Below are positions 8,957-15,369 of a DNA stretch of 64,000 bases, piece after piece; position 1 is the stretch's first letter, and every line of letters starts with the position of its first letter. Both the position numbers and the translations under genes were made by a program. The notes beneath the pieces are model-generated. The model was given only the letters and a program-made list of their open reading frames with translations. It had not been told where the DNA came from and did not search any database. The DNA is from Arthrobacter sp. CJ23 (lineage in GTDB: Bacteria; Actinomycetota; Actinomycetes; Actinomycetales; Micrococcaceae). Location of the stretch: positions 4,154,001 through 4,218,000 of the forward strand of contig NZ_CP102950.1 in the NCBI RefSeq assembly GCF_024741795.1, in the 5' to 3' direction.

Positions 8957-9503
8957 CATCGGGGCAAGCGCAGGCGACGCGGACCCGGGCGAGCTGGACG
9001 CAAAGGACTGGATCAAGCGGCTGGACATGTCGCCGTCGGGGGTTGGCGGCTGGTTCGCCCCGGCGATGGTGAGCGATGAGAACATAGCCGGTTCGGCGCT
9101 GCCTCCGCGGTTCGGCGGCGGCGACCATTCGCTCTACAGCTCCAACTGGTACCTGCTCGAAGCCGGTGAGGTGCTGCAGCTGCACACGCTGAAGCAGGAC
9201 GAGCTGTGGTTCTTCCATCTGGGCACGCCCATCCGGCTTCACGTCTTCTCGCAGGAGGACGGGTACTCGGAAACGGGGTTCGGCCCGGACCCGGAGGCCG
9301 GCCAGATCCTGCACGGGGCTGCGCCGCATTCCACCTGGTTCGGCGCCGAACTGGCAGGACCCGGGTTCGCGCTGGTCAGTTGCAGCCTCTCGCCGGGCTA
9401 TGAGTCGGCGGATTCGGCGAAGCCGACGGAGGAGGAGATCGGGGCGCTCGTGAGCGAGTTCCCCGGGCAGGCGGAGCTGATCCGGCGGCTGGCGGGCGGG
9501 TAG
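8949..9503 (+). CDS. Cupin_5 (DUF985) family protein
   Basis: 184 residues; GTG start overlapping the PAS gene by 8 nt. The core reads SSNWYLLEAGEVLQLHTLKQDELWFFHLG, then GQILHGAAPHSTWFGAEL and PGFALVSCSLSPGY, which are landmarks of the Cupin_5/DUF985 beta-barrel. Family members are cupins of poorly defined role, often with sugar-isomerase-like folds; the several His and Glu residues could hold a metal. With the GMC oxidase and PAS protein upstream it may act on the oxidised sugar. It is last in the operon. Confidence 0.8.
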   Translation: MSDIGASAGDADPGELDAKDWIKRLDMSPSGVGGWFAPAMVSDENIAGSALPPRFGGGDHSLYSSNWYLLEAGEVLQLHTLKQDELWFFHLGTPIRLHVFSQEDGYSETGFGPDPEAGQILHGAAPHSTWFGAELAGPGFALVSCSLSPGYESADSAKPTEEEIGALVSEFPGQAELIRRLAGG

Positions 9504-9699
9504 CCGACCGCTCAGTAAGGGCCTGCGGGGCGCGCCGTGGTCTCAGCCGGCGCGCTCCGCCGGTTGGTTTCCGTGACGGAGCTCCTCTAACTCACGACGA
9601 CGGGACGATCGTCAGCGGCTGCGTCGGCCTGGCACAGGAGGCCCGGTCAAAGTCACCACTGTGAGCCGCCCGGTTATTCCTGCCCGTGTCGTCGCACCA

Positions 9700-9707
9700 G
9701 TCAAGGC
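9700..9707. repeat. 8-bp target-site duplication, left copy
   Basis: GTCAAGGC lies immediately outside the left terminal repeat of the composite element, and an identical octamer sits immediately outside the right end at 26970-26977. Eight base pairs is the duplication size known for ISL3-family transposition. Confidence 0.8.
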
Positions 9708-9781
9708 GGCTCTTGGTGGTTTGTGGGGAATGGGATTCCCGGGTGAGTGTCATGCCGCCGTCCGGACGGCACTTCTCAAGA
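9707..9781. repeat. 75-bp direct repeat, left copy (ISL3 right end plus transposase tail)
   Basis: Identical to 26680-26754 except for one base. From 9708 it starts with the IS terminal sequence GGCTCTTGGTGG, contains the palindromes GGGAAT-GGG-ATTCCC and GCCGTCCGGACGGC, and on the minus strand encodes the transposase C-terminus LLRSAVRTAA plus stop. Confidence 0.85.
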
Positions 9782-10080
9782 GAATAACCGATTTGTAGTT
9801 TGCCGGGGTGTTGTTGGCTTCGCCTTCGCCTGTCGTGGCGCCGGTTACGATCAGGACTTCGAGCTCTGTCCACCAGCGGCAGACGGTGCGGTAGAGCCTG
9901 TTTGTCTCCGGTCGGGCGGCCGCGTCGACCAGCTCCTCCAACTCGGCCTTCGCGGTCGCGGCGTCCTCCAGGGAGCCGCCTCGAAACGTAGGCGCCCATT
10001 CGCTGAGGGGAAGGGCGCGCTCGAGGCCCGGCGTCGCCTTGTGAATGGCGATGCCTGGCCGATGATTCGCAGCGGGTTCA
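9750..10080 (-). pseudogene. ISL3-family transposase, C-terminal fragment
   Basis: The minus-strand frame ends GSLEDAATAKAELEELVDAA, ARPETNRLYRTVCRWW, EVLIVTGATTGEGEANNT, then PANYKSVILLRSAVRTAA and TGA. These blocks are the C-terminal part of ISL3-family transposases (full length about 430 residues). About 14 residues normally following EANNT (the IKRTGRG-type segment) are missing, which looks like an in-frame deletion. The N-terminal three quarters are absent; the fragment stops at or just before the end of the neighbouring cargo gene (stop at 10084). Its exact inner boundary cannot be fixed by eye. Confidence 0.8.
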
Positions 10081-10083
10081 TCG

Positions 10084-11565
10084 CTAGAGGTGAGGTCGGA
10101 AGGCATTCTCGATCCAAAGCATGCTCGGTCTCTCGACCAGAGCGATGACCCACTCGGCCTTGTCGCGGTCGATGGGTGGGCGCTTGATGGCGATCGTGAG
10201 CTCGTGTTCGCCTGAGGGCATGTCGAAGTCATGGAACTGGCCGACGGGTGCCATATGCGGCGCGGGAAACTGGAATTGGCTTCCTTGCGCGCCGTAGAGA
10301 AAGGCTCCATCGAGCCACACCCGGTAATGCTCGGTGGAGTTGAACATGAACCGCACGGCTTTCCGGCCGCGCGAGTCGACGTTCAGCCGGAGCAGAAGAA
10401 TTCGATCCTCGAAGTCCGTGCGCAGCAGCTGACTGCATGTCCCCAAAAGGGCAGAAGATACGAACGGCTTCGTGACCGGCGGTATAATGCCATCGATGGG
10501 CGGGAGCTCTGTCTGATCACGGACAGTCCACTTTCCCTGCGTCGTGTTCGTCCACCCGATCTGCACGGGAATCGTGTGGTTAGCGGGATCGAAGGGTGAG
10601 CTCTCCGCGGTGGGAGGCGTGCCGGGGAGTCGCGCAGCAAGGTCGATCACCAGGTCGGTGAAACCATCGATCGTCGGTGGCGGCGTAATTCCCGTGATCT
10701 CATCGTTCAGAACGAGATCACGTCCGATCGGCTCGAGCCATTTCGAGTCGATCGAGTCCGGGTCGAGGATGCCCAAGAGCGCACCGAGGGATGCGGTGGA
10801 GCTGTCCGTGTCCTCACCGCAGTTGTTCGTGATGCAGATTCGCTCGCTGAAGTCCTTACCAGCCAGCCACCCAAGTATGACGAAGCCGGTGTTCGGTCGC
10901 ACATCCGTGAAATCAGAACGGCCGTATGTGGACATGATGAGCGCCCGCACCTCTTGCCATCCAAGACCGGATCGCACCCAATTCCGAGTGTCATTCACGA
11001 CCGCAACGATGGCGGAATCTGCAGGGATCCCGGCCAGTGCGCCATCGATAAGACGGTTGATGTCGTCGTCGACGAATGCCAGCGCCTGCAGTCGCGCAAG
11101 GAACACCGCGGCGTAGATCCCATCGCCCGCGTGGTCGAAACAGGCGTCTTCATATGCATATGCGCCGGCGAGGTCGGGATCTCCTGGCGCGAGGCACGCC
11201 CACAGTTCACTCCTGATCGCAGCGCCCTCTCCGCACGTGAACCAATTGTCGAATGAACCCGTATAGGGCGGTTCGAGTCCTTCGGCGAGGTTTCGCATTC
11301 CCACGCCGTACTCATTCCAGGGGAAGGCAACGTGATCGGCCCACGCCTGTGCGATGACGTGACGATCTACCGCTGGCTCAGACATCCCGTCGATCACGCA
11401 GGCATAGAGCACCTGAAGGTCGAGGTCGTCGTTCGGCACCATCTCGGCTGGCACTGGAAAGTAGAAGCTCTCATCGAGAGGTCCTTCAAGTCCTTCGAAA
11501 GTCTGGCCCAGCGTCCCCCCTACGGCCTTACCCAACCAGCAACCGAGAATCTTCTCCCGTGACAT
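10084..11565 (-). CDS. ADP-ribosylglycohydrolase-fold protein with extra C-terminal domain
   Basis: 493 residues. The N-terminal ~340 residues form an ADP-ribosylglycohydrolase (DraG/MacroD-unrelated ARH) domain: MSREKILGCWLGKAVGG opening, metal-site acidic cluster NDDLDLQ (residues 45-51), and GEDTDSSTAS at 250-259, where D252 and D254 would bind the second Mg2+. The family hydrolyses N- or O-glycosidic bonds to ADP-ribose, but many members in sugar loci probably act on other ribosides. Residues ~345-493 form an added beta-rich domain (YRVWLDGAFLYGAQG, HELTIAIKRPP) that resembles a carbohydrate-binding jelly-roll. It lies 56 bp downstream of the GH5 gene on the same strand. No signal peptide, so probably cytoplasmic. 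Confidence 0.75.
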   Translation of the reverse strand: MSREKILGCWLGKAVGGTLGQTFEGLEGPLDESFYFPVPAEMVPNDDLDLQVLYACVIDGMSEPAVDRHVIAQAWADHVAFPWNEYGVGMRNLAEGLEPPYTGSFDNWFTCGEGAAIRSELWACLAPGDPDLAGAYAYEDACFDHAGDGIYAAVFLARLQALAFVDDDINRLIDGALAGIPADSAIVAVVNDTRNWVRSGLGWQEVRALIMSTYGRSDFTDVRPNTGFVILGWLAGKDFSERICITNNCGEDTDSSTASLGALLGILDPDSIDSKWLEPIGRDLVLNDEITGITPPPTIDGFTDLVIDLAARLPGTPPTAESSPFDPANHTIPVQIGWTNTTQGKWTVRDQTELPPIDGIIPPVTKPFVSSALLGTCSQLLRTDFEDRILLLRLNVDSRGRKAVRFMFNSTEHYRVWLDGAFLYGAQGSQFQFPAPHMAPVGQFHDFDMPSGEHELTIAIKRPPIDRDKAEWVIALVERPSMLWIENAFRPHL

Positions 11566-11621
11566 TTTTTCCTTCCGTTTTGATTGAGCTTTGAGAGCTC
11601 GCTTCGTCCTGCACTTGCGTC

Positions 11622-14114
11622 TCAGCTCGTCAATACGAATCCGAAGGTCGTTGTATTACCTGCTTCGTCGTAGACGACGAGAGTATTGTTACCGGCGACT
11701 GCCCCGAACGTCCCGGGTTTGACGTAGTTCACGTCGGACCATGCATTGTTCGTCAGGTCCTTAACCACCCCGTTGATCGTGACTTTGTCGATCCGGCCGA
11801 GATCATGAAGCTTGAAGCTCACCCGCGAATACGTGCCGTCGCTGCCAACCGTGTAGGACGAACCTTCCTTGACAGTCACGATTGGTGCTGTCGTGTCGAT
11901 TGTGACGTTGAAGGTGGCGTGTTGAGAGGAATTTCCCGCAACATCTTCCGCGCTGTAGGAAATTGAGTAGCTACCGTCAGTGAGATCAAGGAGGGCTGAA
12001 TGTGATGCGCTCATTGCACCGTTCGCTGGCGAAGCCGTGCTTTCGATGAGCGTCGCCCCCTGATAGATGTCGGCAACGATCCTGCCGAGTCCGAGGTTGT
12101 CGGTCGCTTCCACAAGCACCGACAATGACTGGAACGGACCGCTGATGGTGGGAGACACCAGCGTTGCCTGGGGAATGGTGGTGTCTGTGATCGGCGGCAC
12201 CGTGACGGCGATCGCTCGACCTTGCTCAACCACACCGGCTGAATCCACCGATCGGTAGCCGAGGATGTAGGAGCCGGATTCAGTGAGGGGCAGTCCGCCC
12301 GTCGGTACTGGCGCCCAGTCCTGAGATTCACCGACGATCCGGTACTCGGTGCGGTCAATCGATTTGCCTGGCGCCGCGGTAGCGGTGAACTGCAAGAGAG
12401 TCGGGTCGGGCAACGGGGCAGTCGTCACGGCTACTTCGGTGCGTGGCGGCTCGACGACCACAGCTGGGCCCAGGTCGATGAGTTCGACGTCCGTCACCCC
12501 GAATTTTGCGGCAGCGTTCGCCCAGAACCGGATGCTGAGCCGGGCGGTGTTTGATGCTGCTACGAACTCCACTGCACTATCAACGAACGCTCCAGAGGTG
12601 GGGCCGACCTGTGCCGCGATGTCGCTCGCGGAGAAAGTGTAGGCGCTGGTTACGCCGTAGTGCCAGAAACGGACTTGGCCCTGATCCACGCGGAGGCGCG
12701 CCTTGAGTGCGTAGCGATTGCCCGGGGTAACGGAGATCCACTCCTGGTCGACCCCCTTCTGGTTGCTGGTGGAGACTGTCACTTCCTGTATGGATGAACC
12801 GTTGGATTGGGTGAGTGAAGTCTGAGCGTTGGGACCGCGACTCCAACCGTCTGCCAGGCCATCGCCGTCGGCGTCCATTGCGAAGTCACCGTTGTTGACG
12901 AGGTTGGTAGGCGGGCGTGGGGTGTCCAGCGGTTCGACGAACTGGTTGCGGGCGAAGTGTGACTTCAGCGTCAGCTCCCGATCGGTGGGTTGAGTCGCGA
13001 TGGCTGCGGCACTGTTAGCGTCGCTGGTCATCGTGTCGGTGTAGTCGAGCTGCCAACCGTGCCAATCGCGGAACGAGTGATAAGTCCAGCTCCAACCGAA
13101 CTCTTCGAACAGTTCGACCGAATCTCGGATGTACTGAGATGCGCCAGGAGCCCATCGCACGGCGCTGAACTCGCCTACATAGATTGGAACGTCGTACTTT
13201 TCTTGGATATCGACGACGGGCTGCATAAGCTCCCGTAGCGTCTCTTTGTTCCAAGTCACGCCATTGTTCGTTCCCGGATATACCATCTTGTCCGGCCAAT
13301 CCTCGGTTACCGGGCTGCCGTTGTGATAGCCGATCCCTTGATGCGTGTAAGCGTGGAGCTCGTACCAGTGAAAGCTGTAGATGACGTTGTCATCATCGAG
13401 GAGCGGGAACTCGCCCTGATACAGCACGGGATACCCAGGGCCGGCGTCGATCCATTCGTTCTCTTTGAATCCCCGCGGAAGCGCCCCGGGGCTTGGCTCA
13501 AAGATGATTGGAGTCGCCTGATCGGTCACTCGAATGGCGTCAGTGATTTCCTGCGCCCAGCCCGGCCAGTCCGCTGCTCCCAAGGGCAGTTCGGCGGAGT
13601 TGTAGGCCTCGTTGAACAGATCGTAGCCCCAGATGTACTCGCGGTACGGTGCGAGTCTCTGGACGATCTCCTCCCAGCTCGCCACGAGTGCAACGAGAGA
13701 GTTTTCATCAGCCCAGAATGTGGGTGAGTTCTTGTTTGCCGGAATCGGCACAGAGTGAAGGTCGATGATCGACATCATGCCCTTGCGTGCTGCCTCGTCA
13801 AGTCCCTGCACCGTGAGATCAAGTGACTTGTCCCATGCCTGCTCGAGCGAAACGCTGTGCTGCTGTGCGTATTGCTGCGGGTGGATCTGAAGCCTGACTG
13901 CGTTTGCGCCATAGTCGTTCCGCACGGTGTCCGCGTTCTGCGGAGTCAGGCGATCACCGAAAGTGTTGAACCCTCGAATGATCTCGGGCCGATCGATGTG
14001 GGGCGCGTCGGTTGTTGCATCGACGGCGGAGGCCGCCTCGGGTGGATAGGTGAGGAGCAGCGAAGCTGCCGCCACAAGAGTGAGCACGGATTTGGATCTC
14101 GCCGACCACTTCAT
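11622..14114 (-). CDS. Secreted GH5-like glycoside hydrolase with C-terminal binding and Ig-like domains
   Basis: 830 residues from ATG 14114 after AAGGAG. A signal peptide ends near ASA30. The catalytic domain (~residues 38-400) is clan GH-A, GH5-type: acid/base E169 in YDLFNEAYNS and nucleophile E315 in IYVGEFSAV, with conserved HWYELHAYTHQG. Then a CBM-like beta-sandwich (from NLVNNGDFAMDADGDG, ~415-560) and two or three Ig-like repeats ending EAGNTTTFGFVLTS. No sortase signal or anchor is seen, so it is probably released. It likely cleaves a plant or fungal beta-glycan and supplies oligosaccharides to the ABC importer encoded in the same element. The substrate cannot be named from sequence. 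Confidence 0.8.
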   Translation of the reverse strand: MKWSARSKSVLTLVAAASLLLTYPPEAASAVDATTDAPHIDRPEIIRGFNTFGDRLTPQNADTVRNDYGANAVRLQIHPQQYAQQHSVSLEQAWDKSLDLTVQGLDEAARKGMMSIIDLHSVPIPANKNSPTFWADENSLVALVASWEEIVQRLAPYREYIWGYDLFNEAYNSAELPLGAADWPGWAQEITDAIRVTDQATPIIFEPSPGALPRGFKENEWIDAGPGYPVLYQGEFPLLDDDNVIYSFHWYELHAYTHQGIGYHNGSPVTEDWPDKMVYPGTNNGVTWNKETLRELMQPVVDIQEKYDVPIYVGEFSAVRWAPGASQYIRDSVELFEEFGWSWTYHSFRDWHGWQLDYTDTMTSDANSAAAIATQPTDRELTLKSHFARNQFVEPLDTPRPPTNLVNNGDFAMDADGDGLADGWSRGPNAQTSLTQSNGSSIQEVTVSTSNQKGVDQEWISVTPGNRYALKARLRVDQGQVRFWHYGVTSAYTFSASDIAAQVGPTSGAFVDSAVEFVAASNTARLSIRFWANAAAKFGVTDVELIDLGPAVVVEPPRTEVAVTTAPLPDPTLLQFTATAAPGKSIDRTEYRIVGESQDWAPVPTGGLPLTESGSYILGYRSVDSAGVVEQGRAIAVTVPPITDTTIPQATLVSPTISGPFQSLSVLVEATDNLGLGRIVADIYQGATLIESTASPANGAMSASHSALLDLTDGSYSISYSAEDVAGNSSQHATFNVTIDTTAPIVTVKEGSSYTVGSDGTYSRVSFKLHDLGRIDKVTINGVVKDLTNNAWSDVNYVKPGTFGAVAGNNTLVVYDEAGNTTTFGFVLTS

Positions 14115-14142
14115 CGCTTGGTTCTCCTTGATCAAACTCCGC

Positions 14143-14166
14143 AGCGCCGTCGTAATCGACGGCGCT
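14143..14166 (-). promoter_or_regulatory. Strong hairpin in the predicted GH5 mRNA leader
   Basis: Arms AGCGCCGTCG and CGACGGCGCT (10 bp each) with a 4-nt loop, 29-52 nt upstream of the GH5 start codon. No T-run follows, so an mRNA-stabilising or operator role is more likely than termination. Confidence 0.4.
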
Positions 14167-14356
14167 CTTGATGATTTCCCTAGAGCGAAGAACACATCGC
14201 ACGCCTTTGTGTGTTCAGTGACCTGCTCATTCCGCCTCGAGCCAATCTCGAGCGCTTGCGGTCTGAGCAGACGCTACGAAGCCACGACATGCACTGTCAA
14301 CGAGAGGGGACCACAACCGTGTGTTTAGTGCCACCGGCGCAACTCGCCGCCGGCTG

Positions 14357-14375
14357 TACCGACTAGTGGTCGGTA
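14357..14375. promoter_or_regulatory. Inverted repeat TACCGAC-N5-GTCGGTA
   Basis: Perfect 7-bp arms separated by TAGTG, in the middle of the GH5/iclR divergent spacer. The size and spacing suit a dimeric regulator; the protein that binds is unknown. Confidence 0.4.
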
Positions 14376-14410
14376 GCGGCACGAATCGAGTCCTGATTTT
14401 GGTGACAAAT

Positions 14411-14427
14411 GCGCAACTTTGTTGTAC
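14411..14427. promoter_or_regulatory. Candidate IclR-regulon operator, site 1
   Basis: GCGCAACTTTGTTGTAC, a near-palindrome, matches sites at 20320-20336 and 26605-26621 in front of other cargo operons. It lies 132 bp upstream of the iclR start, fitting autoregulation and control of the divergent GH5 gene. Confidence 0.5.
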
Positions 14428-14558
14428 AGCTTGCACTGGATCGCATAAGGTCAGGCACATGGCAAGCAATGACGCCGGCACGCTCTGCGCGAGCGACACA
14501 CCGCACGGTACTTCTCATCCTCACGTCCCTGGTGGATCTTTGAGCGAGATTCTGGGTG

Positions 14559-15326
14559 ATGACTTTGAGTGATGACACGCGTTACAGAGCGCTCGCCCGA
14601 GGCATCAGGATCCTGGAGGCTGTCGCCGGGACCCGTGGTGGCTCGACTGTCACGGAGCTGGCTGAACTGACCGGCACGGACAAGAGTTCAGTGTCGCGGC
14701 TCGTTACCGCGCTGGTGGATCTCGGTATGCTCGCTCGCCTCGAAAGTCGCCGGATCGTCCTGACTGGGCGCGTACTGAACCTCGCACAGGGTTTCCAGAA
14801 GCAGTACACCCTCGGGGAGATAGCCCGTCCCTTCCTCGACGAACTGTGCCACTCCGTTGACGAAACGGTCATCCTCACCATCCGCCAGGGCGACTACTCT
14901 GTGAGCGTCGAACAAGTCGACCCCGAACATCCGTTCCGCATGGTTCCCCATGTCGGGAATGTCGCTCCGCTCCATGCGACCGCTGCAGGTCGCGCGATCC
15001 TCTTTGCGTTACCCGTCGGTGAACAGCATCGCATTCTCAACGACTTGCGAGGCGCGCCGGTCGAGCATCCAGAGGTGCACCTCAATGGGGAGAGCTGGGC
15101 ACGGGAAATGGAACTCGCCCGATCTCGTGGTTACGTGTGGATGCCGCGAACAGATGATGTCGAACGGGTGGCTGCCGTCGCGCAGGGTCGAAATGGACTC
15201 CCTCTGGCGGCAGTTGCAGTTTATGGGCCGAAGTACCGCATGAACGGCCGCGTACCAGAGATCGGGCGTCTCGCACGTGCGACGGCCACCAAGTTGTCGC
15301 GCGCGGCATACGGCGTCCGCAAATAG
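14559..15326 (+). CDS. IclR-family transcriptional regulator
   Basis: 255 residues. The N-terminal winged helix is clear: ARGIRILEAVAG, then STVTELAELTGTDKSSVSRLVTALVDLGML (recognition helix). The C-terminal effector domain has the family marks LHATAAGRAILFALP and WMPRTDDVERVAAVA. The start was placed at the ATG at 14559; an adjacent in-frame GTG at 14556 is equally possible, and no strong ribosome site is seen. It is divergent from the GH5 gene and convergent with the FAD/Fe-S gene. As the only regulator in the mobile segment it probably controls the catabolic genes in response to a pathway intermediate. Confidence 0.85.
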   Translation: MTLSDDTRYRALARGIRILEAVAGTRGGSTVTELAELTGTDKSSVSRLVTALVDLGMLARLESRRIVLTGRVLNLAQGFQKQYTLGEIARPFLDELCHSVDETVILTIRQGDYSVSVEQVDPEHPFRMVPHVGNVAPLHATAAGRAILFALPVGEQHRILNDLRGAPVEHPEVHLNGESWAREMELARSRGYVWMPRTDDVERVAAVAQGRNGLPLAAVAVYGPKYRMNGRVPEIGRLARATATKLSRAAYGVRK

Positions 15327-15369
15327 TCACCTCCGCCGATGCACCCAAGCCGCGAAGCCGCGGCAGCCG

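Larger units (their letters stand above)
14115..14558. other. Divergent regulatory region between GH5 and iclR genes
   Basis: 444 bp with no credible gene. It holds a hairpin in the GH5 leader (14143-14166), two similar boxes GTGTGTTCAGTGAC (about 14210) and GTGTGTTTAGTGCC (about 14318), a lone GCGCAACT half-site (14336-14343), the inverted repeat at 14357-14375, and the shared operator-like site at 14411-14427. Promoters for both directions must lie here. Confidence 0.55.

Noticed and set aside
14227-14499. A 90-residue minus-strand frame in the GH5/iclR spacer
   Set aside because: No ribosome site, no family resemblance, and it covers operator-like sites.
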